This document shows, piece by piece, positions 1 through 9,151 of a stretch of DNA of 44,353 nucleotides. The position numbers were made by a program, and so were the translations under genes. Positions within the stretch are counted from its first letter, which is position 1, and every line of letters starts with the position of its first letter. The notes under the pieces were generated by a model, which worked only from the letters and a program-made list of their open reading frames with translations, searched no databases and was not told where the DNA came from. This DNA comes from Verrucomicrobiales bacterium (GTDB lineage Bacteria; Verrucomicrobiota; Verrucomicrobiia; Verrucomicrobiales; DEV007): positions 1-44,353 of the forward strand of contig JAAZZC010000234.1 in the NCBI GenBank assembly GCA_014239335.1, in the 5' to 3' direction.

Positions 1-672
1 GATAAACCGAAGCCGAAAATTGAGCTCGGATGCATACTCACTATCGAGCTTTCCCCTTATGATTTCTCTCAACGATTTAAAGATAAGAAGACAGGGTCCG
101 AAGGGTTGGAGCCTTACCTCAAGGAAGAGAAGTTCTTGGAGAAAAGCTCCCCATCCATCATTAGCTTGGCCAAGGTATCGGCTCCGAAGAAAGAATCGGG
201 TGAACGCTTATTGCAGTCACTTTTCAGTGGGACCTTGGAGAACCTTAAGACGCACGGATTCGTTAATGAGGCTCGAGGCGCTGACCTTGCTCTAGAGTTA
301 GGAGGAGGCGACTGCACTGATTTCACGGACGTCCTAGTCACATTGTGTCGTGTGAGGGGTCTACCCGCGCGTCATATTAGAGGAGTCATAGCTGCTCCTT
401 TTGCTAGATCTGATACCCCGAAACATTCATGGGCAGAAGTTTACTTGCCCAAAAATGGTTGGATCAGGCTGGACCCTTACCTAACGAAATTGGGACATGC
501 AGGCTATAAGAGACTAAAGAATCATTATATTACTTTCAGTTATGATCGTAATGATGAGATAGGTAATTATTGGAGGTACTGGTCCTGGGGTGCTCCGATA
601 AGCGTGACTGAACGCCTAGACTGTGGGCATGGTGTGTTCACAGAGACCGTAGGCGGTAGTCCCAAAAAGTAA
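1..672 (+). CDS. Transglutaminase-like protein, 5'-truncated by window edge
   Basis: Frame 1 is open from the first base to a TAA at 670-672, so the gene begins outside the window. The listed start at 106 is only an internal TTG. The visible 223 residues carry a transglutaminase-like (papain-fold) core: a nucleophile cysteine in GGGDCTDF, a histidine in KHSWAEVYL and an aspartate in RLDPY, in the Cys-His-Asp order of the family. The middle stretch RVRGLPARHIRG is typical of these domains. Bacterial members are often proteases or peptide-processing enzymes, and the substrate here is unknown. It converges with the RCC1-repeat gene downstream. The missing N-terminus prevents any statement on export. 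Confidence 0.85.
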   Translation, partial: DKPKPKIELGCILTIELSPYDFSQRFKDKKTGSEGLEPYLKEEKFLEKSSPSIISLAKVSAPKKESGERLLQSLFSGTLENLKTHGFVNEARGADLALELGGGDCTDFTDVLVTLCRVRGLPARHIRGVIAAPFARSDTPKHSWAEVYLPKNGWIRLDPYLTKLGHAGYKRLKNHYITFSYDRNDEIGNYWRYWSWGAPISVTERLDCGHGVFTETVGGSPKK

Positions 673-691
673 GGGAAGAGTTTTTACCGGT

Positions 692-3001
692 TTAGTTTTT
701 GATGGCTCTGAAGAAATGATTTGAGTCACCAAGATCAAAGGACCTTTCGATCATTTGTCCGTTCCCTTGAATGTTAGATTCGATTGAGCGCCAGGATCCC
801 AGATCAGATGAGCTCTGAATAGCGTAATTCTTTGATGTTTCGGTAGGAAATACTATTTTTATCTTATCAGCCTTGCCTGAGGGCAGACGCACGATGCTGG
901 TTGAAATTGTAAATTCTACTGGCTTATCTAATATGGCACCAGTGAGGTCAGCCCCGATCGCGCCGATGAGGTTAGTTCCGCTGATCAGCGTGCCAGTGAA
1001 GTCGGCTCCAGTCAGGTCAGCGCCTGAGAGGTTCGCATTGGTGAGATCAGCGCCGGACAAGTTCGCGTTCGTCAGGTTCGCTCCCGCCAAATTGGAACTG
1101 GTCAGATTGGCTCCGCTCAGGTTGGCCCTTGCGAGGCTAGTGGAAGTTAAGTTTTCCGGAACACTGACCTGACCGTCAATATCTGCTCCCCATAAGACTA
1201 TGGTCCCATCACTCTTGATGGCTCCGCTATGATAGTACATTCCGGTAATCGCAACAACGTCCATGAGTCCCGCCGGGACCGTCGTCTCCCCGTACTGGTT
1301 GCTCCCTCCCCAACAAACAACTGTCCCGTCACTCTTTAGTGCCATGGAATAGAAGTCAGCTGCCTGAATGGCGATGACGTTACTGAGCCCTGCCGGCACA
1401 TTGCATTGGCCTAGAAGATTATTACCCCATGCCGCGACCGTGCCATTTTCTTTTAAGACAAGAGTATGTTCGTAGCCTGCTTCAGCGGCAATGAGTTTCC
1501 CGAGCCCTGCCGGCACGAGCGATTGCCCGTAATCATTACTTCCCCAGTTCACGATCGATCCGTTCTCCCGCAAGGCGACGGTATGATAGCCGCCGGCCGA
1601 GACAGTGGTCACGTCTCTAAGTGTTGATGGGACGCTGCTTTCACCGTAAATGTTTCTTCCCCATGCCACGACAGTTCCTCCTTGCCTAAGGGCAACTGTC
1701 CTCCCGTGCCCAGCATCAATGGCAATGACGTTATTGAGTCCGGCAGGGGACATGCTCTGTCCATATTCATTATTGCCCCAACCGACGATCGTTCCATTAG
1801 CCAGTAGAGCCATAGAATGGAAGTCGCCTGCGGAAACATTTTCCACGTTAGTGAGTCCTTGTGGAACGTCACATTGACCTTGGACATTGCTACCCCAGGC
1901 ACGGACTGTCCCTTCTGCCTTCAGTGCGAGAGTGTGATAATCGCCGATACTTAGTGCTGTGACGGTCCCATTGCCAAAGTCCACTCCTGTAAGCTCAGAG
2001 TCACTGAGGTTTGCTCCTGTAAGAGTTGTTCCGCGAAGTATGGCAGGGCTAATTCCTGGCATCGGGTCACCTTGCCCATAATCATTGCTTCCCCAGGTAA
2101 CGATGATCCCATTTTCCTTTAATGCTGCATTATGAACAGTTCCTGAAACTATTGATGTGACATCGTTTAGATCGGTTGGGACATCAGTTTGTCCATAAAT
2201 ATTTCTTCCCCACGCCACGACAGTCCCGTCATCCTTTAAAGCCATGCTGTGAAATCCTCCGGCAGAAATAGCCACGACATCATTGAGTCCTGCAGGGACA
2301 TCAGTTTCCCCATACTTGTTACTTCCCCATGCCACGACGGTCCCGTCCTCTTTAAGGGCAAGAGAATGATAATAGGCTGCAGCGACTTGAGTGACGTTCT
2401 CTAGTCCTTCTGGCACATTGGACTGTCTTGAGTCATTCCTTCCCCATGCCATGACGGTATTGTCTTTTTGGAGCGCTATGCAATGTTCGCGACCAGCTAC
2501 GATTTGAATCACTTCTAATAAGGCTTCAGGAGGAGAAATTTGTCCATAGTTATTTCTTCCCCATAGAACGATTGTGCCGTCATCTTTGAGGGCCGCGCTG
2601 TAGCCATGCCCAGCGCTCACTGAAGTCACTGATCCGAGTCCTTCGGGAACGTCTCTCTGTCCATAATTGTTTCTTCCCCATGCGACAACTGACCCGTCTT
2701 CCATTGAAGCTAATGAGTGATAGTAACCACCAGAAACGGACTCTGCCTTTTCAATGTTCTTTGGGACAGTGGACTGATTGTTATCGTTCCACCCTTTGGC
2801 AACAATTAATCCGTCTTCCCTGATTGCTAATGTGTGGTAGTAGCCGGCAGCTAGAAGTTTGGGGTTCGAAGCCTTGAGTATAACATTAGGTCCTATCGGA
2901 TACCCATTAACGGTTCCGGTCCCGTCAGGTCCTAGCTGTGCAGGTGAATTGTATTGGAGTATTGCCAATGCGGTGAAAGTAATGAGTATTTTGCTTATCA
3001 T
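692..3001 (-). CDS. Secreted RCC1-repeat protein with pentapeptide repeats
   Basis: This 769-residue protein has an N-terminal signal peptide (hydrophobic stretch ITFTALAILQY, then NSPAQ). I count fourteen RCC1-type repeats of about 37 residues built on the pattern AGxxHSLALKxDGTVVAWGxNxYGQ. They fall into two groups of seven. A short pentapeptide-like piece (LTGANLSDSELTGVDF) follows the first group, and a longer A(N/D)LSGANLT-type array follows the second. The last ~70 residues (YAIQSSSDLGSW ... FFRAI) resemble a C-terminal domain common in Verrucomicrobia exported proteins. RCC1 repeats fold as seven-bladed propellers, so two propellers are likely (inference). The function is unknown, probably binding or adhesion at the cell surface. 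It is transcribed divergently from the 3133 gene. Confidence 0.9.
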   Translation of the reverse strand: MISKILITFTALAILQYNSPAQLGPDGTGTVNGYPIGPNVILKASNPKLLAAGYYHTLAIREDGLIVAKGWNDNNQSTVPKNIEKAESVSGGYYHSLASMEDGSVVAWGRNNYGQRDVPEGLGSVTSVSAGHGYSAALKDDGTIVLWGRNNYGQISPPEALLEVIQIVAGREHCIALQKDNTVMAWGRNDSRQSNVPEGLENVTQVAAAYYHSLALKEDGTVVAWGSNKYGETDVPAGLNDVVAISAGGFHSMALKDDGTVVAWGRNIYGQTDVPTDLNDVTSIVSGTVHNAALKENGIIVTWGSNDYGQGDPMPGISPAILRGTTLTGANLSDSELTGVDFGNGTVTALSIGDYHTLALKAEGTVRAWGSNVQGQCDVPQGLTNVENVSAGDFHSMALLANGTIVGWGNNEYGQSMSPAGLNNVIAIDAGHGRTVALRQGGTVVAWGRNIYGESSVPSTLRDVTTVSAGGYHTVALRENGSIVNWGSNDYGQSLVPAGLGKLIAAEAGYEHTLVLKENGTVAAWGNNLLGQCNVPAGLSNVIAIQAADFYSMALKSDGTVVCWGGSNQYGETTVPAGLMDVVAITGMYYHSGAIKSDGTIVLWGADIDGQVSVPENLTSTSLARANLSGANLTSSNLAGANLTNANLSGADLTNANLSGADLTGADFTGTLISGTNLIGAIGADLTGAILDKPVEFTISTSIVRLPSGKADKIKIVFPTETSKNYAIQSSSDLGSWRSIESNIQGNGQMIERSFDLGDSNHFFRAIKN
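1000..1160 (-). repeat. Pentapeptide-repeat coding array
   Basis: Inside the RCC1-repeat gene, a near-periodic 15-bp unit encodes tandem pentapeptides such as ANLSG, ANLTN and ADLTG. Pentapeptide repeats fold as a right-handed quadrilateral beta-helix. A much shorter stretch of the same kind separates the two RCC1 groups at about 1970-2030. The DNA-level similarity between units suggests recent expansion. Confidence 0.75.
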
Positions 3002-3132
3002 GGAAGTTATAATTTTGCTAATGGTAGGGTTTTCTACGTAAAAGTGTCTATTATAAAAGCCAAATTAAATTATAATCGCCTTTTCCTCTGTATTAGACGA
3101 AGTTGATAAGTGATAGGGGATAAAATTTCGCT

Positions 3133-4122
3133 GTGAAATTCATTATTAGGCTACTTGTGTTTCTCGTTACCATTATTCTTGGTTACGAGGTAATTCATCT
3201 TATTTGGCTCCGTGACATGGACGGATGGGCTGTCCTGTCCTGGGTCGAGGAGGTCAATAAAAATGGTCCGTCCTCCAAGGCTGAATCTGAAGATGTTGGA
3301 GCATTTTCTCAAGTGAAGTCTTTTGATGGGGAAAGGTCACTTTTTCTAATCGATATTCTTACCTTAAGCTCGTTAGCGATGGTGGTCTTATCGGCGTGGG
3401 TTCTTTGGGCAAGAAAGAAAGTGACGACTCGGCGACGACCATGGTCGAGAACGTTTTGGATGAGCTTAGGGACTTTCATTGCGGTCATGGCCTTTACTCT
3501 TTTTGGTTCTTTTCCTAAGCACACAGAAATTTCTGATGAGAAATGGGCTGAGATTATCAATGATATCAGAGTCGGTGACGTTATCGGCTATCGTAAGGAG
3601 AAGTGGAGCGCGCGGCGCGAACTCTTTGCTGAGGGGAAAGCGACCGTGATCGGTTACCGTTTATTTAAATATGGTCACCTTGCGATTGTAGTTGATGATC
3701 CGAATGTCCCTGGGAGGAAGGCTCTCTTCACGAGTCAGGGCCAGAAAGGAGCGAACCTTGACGAGGACATTGAATCATTGCGCACGCACAACTGGGACGC
3801 GTGGAGGTTGGATAAGTGGGACCGCGTTGATAAAGATCGTATCAGGGAAGGAGTGATTCGTTGCCAGGAAAAGGCAGGGCATTTCTTTGGCTATGATTAT
3901 TCGGGTATGTTTTCACTTTGGAACGAGAACCTCAAGCCTGAGCAAATAAACGAATTTGGGGACGAGTACATTTGTTCTACAGTAGTAGTGACCTTGCTTT
4001 ATTTTGCGGGTTTCGAAAGCGATGCTACGCCTCGGCAAGGCCTTGATTTGATTACTCCTTTACAGGTAGTCAAAGCTAAAGGACATTTTATCGAATTGCC
4101 GGATTTACCGAAGGTTGATTGA
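3133..4122 (+). CDS. Membrane-anchored permuted NlpC/P60 (YiiX-like) protein
   Basis: This 329-residue protein has three predicted membrane segments (about residues 3-26, 71-93 and 108-127) followed by a soluble domain. The domain shows the permuted papain-like order of YiiX/YebB-type NlpC/P60 relatives: a VGDVIGYR entry motif near 147, a catalytic-type histidine at 182 (YGHLAIVV), and a cysteine at 281 (EYICSTVVV) late in the chain. Such enzymes are thiol hydrolases acting on amide or ester bonds in peptidoglycan or lipids. The exact substrate is unknown. The start is GTG at 3133, with GGGGA upstream as the only weak ribosome-binding candidate. The next gene starts 45 nt downstream on the same strand and may be cotranscribed. 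Confidence 0.75.
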   Translation: MKFIIRLLVFLVTIILGYEVIHLIWLRDMDGWAVLSWVEEVNKNGPSSKAESEDVGAFSQVKSFDGERSLFLIDILTLSSLAMVVLSAWVLWARKKVTTRRRPWSRTFWMSLGTFIAVMAFTLFGSFPKHTEISDEKWAEIINDIRVGDVIGYRKEKWSARRELFAEGKATVIGYRLFKYGHLAIVVDDPNVPGRKALFTSQGQKGANLDEDIESLRTHNWDAWRLDKWDRVDKDRIREGVIRCQEKAGHFFGYDYSGMFSLWNENLKPEQINEFGDEYICSTVVVTLLYFAGFESDATPRQGLDLITPLQVVKAKGHFIELPDLPKVD

Positions 4123-4167
4123 TTAGGGAGTTGCTTGGGCTGAGCTGATTTATTAACATTAATTTCG

Positions 4168-5577
4168 ATGAAGGGATTAATTGAGTCGCTGGAAAAGATC
4201 AAAGAGGATCGGATGCTAGGATCGGCTGGGGCTGAGCTCCTTGAGCGGTTCGTTGGAGATCAGTTCAATGCCCGATTTTCATTTGTCTCATCGACTAGAA
4301 CGTTCAGCTTGAGGCATGATTCTTCCTATAACAGTGGCTACACTGTGACTTGTAAGCCTGAAGGAGAAGAGATTGATGTTACGGTCCTCTTTAGGCCCTC
4401 TGAGGATAAAATGGTTGAGTCTCTCTCTGCTGGTGAGGTCTTTGAGTCTGGAGTGAATTTTGTGGAATTTGATTCCTTGTACCAGCGTGCCGTCTTTACT
4501 GCGTCAGGGGCCGAGGATGTGTTAGGGGCTATTTCTGATGATGCATCGACTGAGGCCGAGGAAGTGCCGGTTCCTGAATCACATAAAACTGCAATTGAAA
4601 TTGAGGTGAAATTGGAACCTGAACCTGAACCTGAACCTGAAAAAAGAACTGAAGAGGGAGTCAAAGTTCCAACCAAGAGGCAGTCAACGGTGACTGGTCA
4701 GAGATGCACTCTTGAAATCGATGGTAGGGTGAAGCAGGTCTCTCAAGAATCCATTAATTCAATTATTGAGGAGCTTAAAAGTGCAGACAATTACTGGGTA
4801 TTTAAACCTGGTTCGCAGTATTCATGGAGGAGAGAATTAATCAGATACACCCGGCAGACACTCTCTATCAATGAAGACGAACCAGCGAAGAGAGTCCATT
4901 CTTTTGAGCATTGGAAAGGCAAAGGCTGGAAAGAGAATTCGATTATTAGTCCTGAAGATGCCTGCGAAAAAATGAGGGCATTGCTGGAGGCTAATGAGTT
5001 TGGAACTGAGAGTCCATTCAAGGCTCCTAGAGAACTTGGTCGGGAAGTTCAATTGGACTGGGGTTCACCAGTGAACAGGAATTCTGAATCTGTTGGTGAG
5101 GTGATCCAATCTTTGTCTGGAGCGAAGGAATGCTGGGTCATTACTAATGGTTCTGAGAAGTTAGGATATAAAGAATTTATCCAGTACCTCTATGATGAAG
5201 GGGAGGGAATTGGAACCTATGAAAAGTGGAGAGGAGGGGCCCCAGTCCAGAGAGAAAAAATTTCACCTGAAGATGCTCTCAAGAAGGCAAAAAATTATCT
5301 AAAATCCGAAGAATTTGTGACAGCGTCCTACCTGAGTCATTTCAGCGGAGAGCTCAAGCAGAAGCAACCAGTGAAGGCAGTGAGTCGAAGCGGGGGCAGG
5401 GTAAGTAGACAATCGAGTTCAGCTGTTGGAATTGATGGTTCGGCCTGTGGCTGCATTGCGGTCTTTGTAGCCGTTGCTATTGGATTGTTTGTGGCTCAAG
5501 CCTGGGGTCCAGCCATTATTGTGACCCTTCTTGGCGTCTTTGTTGGGCGTTTTATGACGAGCCAAAGGAAATCGTGA
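4168..5577 (+). CDS. Unrecognised protein with internal duplication and C-terminal membrane hairpin
   Basis: I do not recognise this 469-residue family. Residues 1-125 form an alpha/beta-looking N-terminal domain. A charged linker contains (EP)4 near 150-158. Two homologous units follow, at about 193-278 and 308-383. Each has an aromatic strand (DNYWVF / KECWVI), an EWR/YEKW-like segment, and an ISPEDAxxKxxxxLxxxEF helix. After a basic, Ser-rich linker, a hydrophobic stretch at 429-462 (GCIAVFVAVAIGLF ... IIVTLLGVFVG) probably makes one or two membrane passes. It lies 45 nt after the YiiX-like gene, so a shared envelope role is possible. It is a real gene by length, composition and co-orientation. 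No function can be assigned. Confidence 0.7.
   Translation: MKGLIESLEKIKEDRMLGSAGAELLERFVGDQFNARFSFVSSTRTFSLRHDSSYNSGYTVTCKPEGEEIDVTVLFRPSEDKMVESLSAGEVFESGVNFVEFDSLYQRAVFTASGAEDVLGAISDDASTEAEEVPVPESHKTAIEIEVKLEPEPEPEPEKRTEEGVKVPTKRQSTVTGQRCTLEIDGRVKQVSQESINSIIEELKSADNYWVFKPGSQYSWRRELIRYTRQTLSINEDEPAKRVHSFEHWKGKGWKENSIISPEDACEKMRALLEANEFGTESPFKAPRELGREVQLDWGSPVNRNSESVGEVIQSLSGAKECWVITNGSEKLGYKEFIQYLYDEGEGIGTYEKWRGGAPVQREKISPEDALKKAKNYLKSEEFVTASYLSHFSGELKQKQPVKAVSRSGGRVSRQSSSAVGIDGSACGCIAVFVAVAIGLFVAQAWGPAIIVTLLGVFVGRFMTSQRKS
4615..4641 (+). repeat. GAACCT hexamer repeat encoding (Glu-Pro)n
   Basis: Four perfect tandem copies of GAACCT followed by GAA encode an EPEPEPEPE linker in the 4168 gene. 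The unit is six bases, so copy-number change would alter linker length without breaking the frame. Confidence 0.9.
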
Positions 5578-5593
5578 AGGCCATAGGCCCTTC

Positions 5594-6910
5594 TCAAGGG
5601 TTGAAATTTTCCCTGATCCAATCGCGGACCCGTTCCTGATGAGTGGGCCCGAGCGAATGATTGGCACGGGCATAGACCTGATATTTTTTGGGTCCTTTGG
5701 TATGATTTAAGGCGGCAAAGTTTGTGGCCGGAGGGCAGACCGGATCCTGAAGGCCGACTCCCATGAAGACTGGGCACTTGATCCGAGTCGCCAGATTCAT
5801 GGAATCAAAGTAACTCAGAGTCTTGAGTGTCCTTTCCCAGGTCCGCTCTTTTTTGGATTCGACCCATTCGTTCATCTCGGGCCAGTCCGAGGTCTTGAAG
5901 TATTTTTTCCAGTGAGCGAGGAAAGGAACGACCGGAGCGCAGAGGCTCACTCGCTGGTCCAGGGACGCCGTGGCGAAGCTCAGTCCTCCCCCCTGACTCC
6001 CTCCGAACACGGCAATTTTACTCTTATTTATTTCTTTCCGTGAACAGAGAAAGTCGATTCCCCGAACACAGTCCATGTAAGCGCCCCGGTAATAATAGAG
6101 TTCCTTATCATCGAGTCCGCGTATCCAATAGTTTTTGGGTTGGGCTTTAATATCTTCTTGGCTGTTCCCGTGGCCCCTGGGATTGAGTGAGAGTAAGGCA
6201 ATGTCCTTAAAGATTCCGACTGGTTTCATGTTTTGACCATAACCGGGTAACCTGAGGGCAGCAGGGAATGGTCCCTCTTTATTTGGGACCTCGTACCATC
6301 CTCTGATTCTGGTTCCTCTAAAGCTGCACATTTTCACTTCGTACACCGTCAATGAAGGGGTGCTTTTTTCAGGACTGTGGATGAGTTCGAATTGTGGATC
6401 CACTTGTTTGAGGGCAGTCATTGATTCTTTCCAGAAACTCTCAAAATCGGGCTCTTTAGTGAGCGGTGGTTGTACCGATTCGGGGTCATAACCGATTTGC
6501 ATTATTTGAATCGAGTTTCCCTCTTCCCAGGCACATTTAACAATGACCTTGTAAAATCCGGGATCCTTCACGTTGAATCTGAACTTGCGAGTGGATTTAT
6601 CTCTTGCCGCTATAAGATGCTTTTCTGACATCGAATAAATGAAGGTGTCTTCATCAGTTGTCAGTGAACAGGTCAGAAGAGTTTCGAGTTCTTTCTCTTT
6701 TGTGTTTTCTAAATGAACATCGAGTCTCAGCGGTTCGTTCGCATTGAAGATACCATTGATATCGTCCGTTGGCTCGATCCTAATGAGGATAGGGTCAGGT
6801 TCTTTTCCGTATGAGGAATGATTTGATATTAGTAACGCTAATAAGAGTGACGCAAAAAGAACAATGAGCGTTCGGTCCTTTAAAGAACAGCGATGAGAGC
6901 TCTTATGCAT
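5594..6910 (-). CDS. AXE1-family acetyl xylan esterase / cephalosporin-C deacetylase-like hydrolase
   Basis: This is a 438-residue exported alpha/beta hydrolase. The N-terminus has a signal-anchor-like segment (LIVLFASLLLALLIS). Residues 40-140 form a beta-sandwich-like region, and the catalytic domain follows. The triad is visible: Ser305 in VFGGSQGG, Asp389 in GVGLQDPVCPP and His418 in RANHSLG. The RGHG and GxSxG contexts match the acetyl xylan esterase/cephalosporin-C deacetylase (AXE1) family. These enzymes remove acetyl groups from plant or algal polysaccharides and small esters. An extra N-terminal domain is often seen in polysaccharide-degrading members. It converges with the 4168 gene and lies 11 nt downstream of the small anchored gene, so it may be the last gene of the nfeD-floA transcript. 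Confidence 0.87.
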   Translation of the reverse strand: MHKSSHRCSLKDRTLIVLFASLLLALLISNHSSYGKEPDPILIRIEPTDDINGIFNANEPLRLDVHLENTKEKELETLLTCSLTTDEDTFIYSMSEKHLIAARDKSTRKFRFNVKDPGFYKVIVKCAWEEGNSIQIMQIGYDPESVQPPLTKEPDFESFWKESMTALKQVDPQFELIHSPEKSTPSLTVYEVKMCSFRGTRIRGWYEVPNKEGPFPAALRLPGYGQNMKPVGIFKDIALLSLNPRGHGNSQEDIKAQPKNYWIRGLDDKELYYYRGAYMDCVRGIDFLCSRKEINKSKIAVFGGSQGGGLSFATASLDQRVSLCAPVVPFLAHWKKYFKTSDWPEMNEWVESKKERTWERTLKTLSYFDSMNLATRIKCPVFMGVGLQDPVCPPATNFAALNHTKGPKKYQVYARANHSLGPTHQERVRDWIRENFNP

Positions 6911-6921
6911 GGAGTACTTTA

Positions 6922-7470
6922 TTAATCCGTAAATGCTTTCGGCTTGCCGAGGATTTCGGAAAGAATGATCGCTTCTTTAGCACCTCCTTCGCGACGTAAT
7001 TTTAGAGCGATAGGGTGTGTTTTTTTGAACTTTCTATCTGAGCTTATTGTGAATGTAGGTACAGGTTTCGGATCTTTGAGTCCTGTAGTCTTTGTTCTCA
7101 GTTGGGATTTCCATTCAGAGATTGCTGTATCGTGTTGAATTTCTTGAACTTTACTCTGTTCCTGTAATTCTTTTTCATGAGTGATTACGGGTACTGGCTG
7201 GGGCTGTTGAGGGGCCTCGGACCCTGACAGGGCTGCTAAGAATTCACGGACGCCCATCTCCGGGCCTGGCCTTTGTGGGGAAGGTTCTCTGGCAATCTCC
7301 TGATTGTGAATGTACTGAGGTTCTTTTTTAGCTGCAGTAGCCCGCTCGTTGGATTTATCAACGAGTTCACCATCTTTCTTGGCTGCCTTTTGCTTGAGGG
7401 TCTGTGAGAGCCAATTGATAAAAGTGATGACTAATATCGCGATTACTATGAGGCCCTGTCCGTCTTCCAT
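6922..7470 (-). CDS. Small single-pass protein next to floA, unknown function
   Basis: This 182-residue protein has one N-terminal membrane segment (LIVIAILVITFINWL). A long charged and Gln/Pro-rich region follows that looks disordered. A compact C-terminus holds SDRKFKKTHPIALKLRREGG and an alanine/isoleucine-rich helix near the end. I do not recognise the family. It starts 36 nt after the floA stop and ends 11 nt before the esterase start, all on the same strand. It is therefore probably cotranscribed with nfeD and floA and could be a membrane partner of the flotillin domain. That role is inferred from position only. Confidence 0.6.
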   Translation of the reverse strand: MEDGQGLIVIAILVITFINWLSQTLKQKAAKKDGELVDKSNERATAAKKEPQYIHNQEIAREPSPQRPGPEMGVREFLAALSGSEAPQQPQPVPVITHEKELQEQSKVQEIQHDTAISEWKSQLRTKTTGLKDPKPVPTFTISSDRKFKKTHPIALKLRREGGAKEAIILSEILGKPKAFTD

Positions 7471-7506
7471 GGCAGTACTTTTTTATGGTTGATTAGTTGT
7501 GAATGA

Positions 7507-8565
7507 TTAGACGCTAGGATCCTCTCCTGCATTTAGGCCTTCTTCCCCGGCGATTGATTCTCGCATCTTTGTATCAGAGATCAGGTTCTTGTATTTAGTA
7601 TAGTCCATGATGCCTAAGTTTCCGGTACGGAACGATTCGGCGATGGCCATAGGAATTTCTGCTTCAGCCTCAACGACCTTGGCGCGTTGCTCTTGGGTCC
7701 TGGCCTGCATTTCCTGTTCATTTGCGACTGCCGCTGCGCGACGGACCTCAGCCTTGGCTTGAGCTACCTGCTTATCAGCTTCGGCCTGCTCAGTTTGGAG
7801 TTTAGCGCCGATATTATCTCCCACATCAACATCAGCAATGTCGATGGAAAGTATTTCGAAAGCAGTGGATGCGTCAACGCCCTTCTCAAGAACTAGCTTA
7901 GAAATATTGTCCGGGTTTTCGAGGACATGTTTGTGTGATTCGGCTGATCCAATCGAGGTCACGATTCCTTCACCGACACGGGCAATGACGGTCTCTTCAG
8001 TGGCTCCTCCCACAAACCGGTCCAAGTTAGTTCTCACAGTGACTCGGGTCCTGACTCTTAATGAGATTCCGTCCCTTGCAACGGCTTCGATTTTATCTTT
8101 TCCGGAACTTGGATTTGGGCAGTCAATGACTGCTGGATTGATGCTTGTACGGACCGCTTCGAGGACTGTTTTTCCAGTCCCTTTGACAGCAAGATCAATG
8201 GCGCAGGCTCTTTCGAAATCGAGGGATATGCCAGCCTTATCAGCGGCGACCAATGAGAGTACCACGTCACCGACATTGCCGCCTGCTAGGTAATGGGCTT
8301 CGAGATTGTCAGTTGAATAGTCCAGCCCTGCCTTGAAGGCAGTGATCCGGCCATCAACAATCAGTGAGTTTGGAACTTTTCTTAACCACATAGCTATTAG
8401 TGTGCCGAAACTAACAGGAGCTCCTGAGACCTTGGCCCTCAGCCATATCTTGAAGAAGCCACCAAATATTGCAACGATAGCAATGATGATTACCAGCGCG
8501 ATGCCGCCTAGTATCAATTTAAAGTTTCCTGATTCTAGTAAGTTTGCAGTGATGAGTTGATTCAT
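7507..8565 (-). CDS. floA: Flotillin-like protein FloA
   Basis: This 352-residue protein matches the FloA (UPF0365) family, which is about 330 residues. A hydrophobic N-terminal hairpin ([22 protein letters not shown]) is followed by the family stretch [15 protein letters not shown] and the SPFH-like region. A long Ala/Glu/Gln-rich coiled coil ([22 protein letters not shown]) and a short C-terminal tail complete it. FloA organises functional membrane microdomains and affects membrane fluidity and assembly of membrane complexes. It lies 26 nt after nfeD on the same strand, the classical NfeD-flotillin pairing. The ATG is preceded by an A-rich leader with no Shine-Dalgarno sequence. Confidence 0.95.
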   Translation of the reverse strand: MNQLITANLLESGNFKLILGGIALVIIIAIVAIFGGFFKIWLRAKVSGAPVSFGTLIAMWLRKVPNSLIVDGRITAFKAGLDYSTDNLEAHYLAGGNVGDVVLSLVAADKAGISLDFERACAIDLAVKGTGKTVLEAVRTSINPAVIDCPNPSSGKDKIEAVARDGISLRVRTRVTVRTNLDRFVGGATEETVIARVGEGIVTSIGSAESHKHVLENPDNISKLVLEKGVDASTAFEILSIDIADVDVGDNIGAKLQTEQAEADKQVAQAKAEVRRAAAVANEQEMQARTQEQRAKVVEAEAEIPMAIAESFRTGNLGIMDYTKYKNLISDTKMRESIAGEEGLNAGEDPSV

Positions 8566-8591
8566 TTTTATTCTTTTTAGAGATTTATATT

Positions 8592-9086
8592 TTAAGCTGT
8601 TATCTGACGCACGGTGACTTTTCTTCCGTCGACTTGAATTATTTTAATGATTGATCCGGCTTCGATGAATCCATTCTCGGCGTGCACGTAGCAGGTGTCA
8701 GGGAGTCCCTCTATCTTGACGTTTCCGGTAGGCTTCAGGTCAGAGACGGCTTGTCCGGTAGTGCCTATAATTTCTTTGTTATCGAGGCTTTCAATTTTTC
8801 CGTCACTCGATGACTTGAGGACTAGTCCCTTTGCCAATGGCAATCTGTCGAAGTATTTGAGCCAGGTTCCGACGCTGATGACGGTGACCAGCAGAATGAT
8901 CGTTGACAGAAGGAACCTTCCGCCGAACCCGAGGAAGGCCGATGGCAGGTCATCAGCAGTAAATGCTGTAACAATAGAGGAGAAGCATAATATCACACCC
9001 AAGATTCCCATGATCATTCCCGGCAATATTACTTCGAGTGAGATGAAAATGATTCCTGCCAGTGCCAGTATAATAACAAATGACAT
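8592..9086 (-). CDS. NfeD-like membrane protein (short form)
   Basis: This 164-residue protein is the short NfeD type without the ClpP-like protease domain. Two long hydrophobic regions (about 4-42 and 56-75) carry three to four membrane passes. A soluble C-terminal OB-fold domain follows, with the family hallmark [21 protein letters not shown] and ending KVTVRQI. Short NfeD proteins pair with flotillin-type SPFH proteins, and floA follows 26 nt downstream. It is the first gene of the minus-strand unit 9086-5594. Confidence 0.9.
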   Translation of the reverse strand: MSFVIILALAGIIFISLEVILPGMIMGILGVILCFSSIVTAFTADDLPSAFLGFGGRFLLSTIILLVTVISVGTWLKYFDRLPLAKGLVLKSSSDGKIESLDNKEIIGTTGQAVSDLKPTGNVKIEGLPDTCYVHAENGFIEAGSIIKIIQVDGRKVTVRQITA

Positions 9087-9151
9087 TAATTATTTCTTAG
9101 CGGATTGTGGTTGTGGAAATTTAAAATGTCAAAGCTATATAAGAATTGATT

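Noticed and set aside
20-295. 91-residue ORF at the left edge
   Set aside because: It overlaps the transglutaminase-like frame, which runs open from base 1, and shows no family resemblance.
692-3001. Dense repeats that might be a CRISPR array
   Set aside because: The repeats are in frame, encode RCC1 and pentapeptide units, and have no constant spacer-repeat structure.
5586-5606. Hairpin ccctt-ctc-aaggg near the end of the esterase gene
   Set aside because: The stem is only five pairs with a three-base loop and overlaps the stop codon. The following T content is too low to call a terminator.
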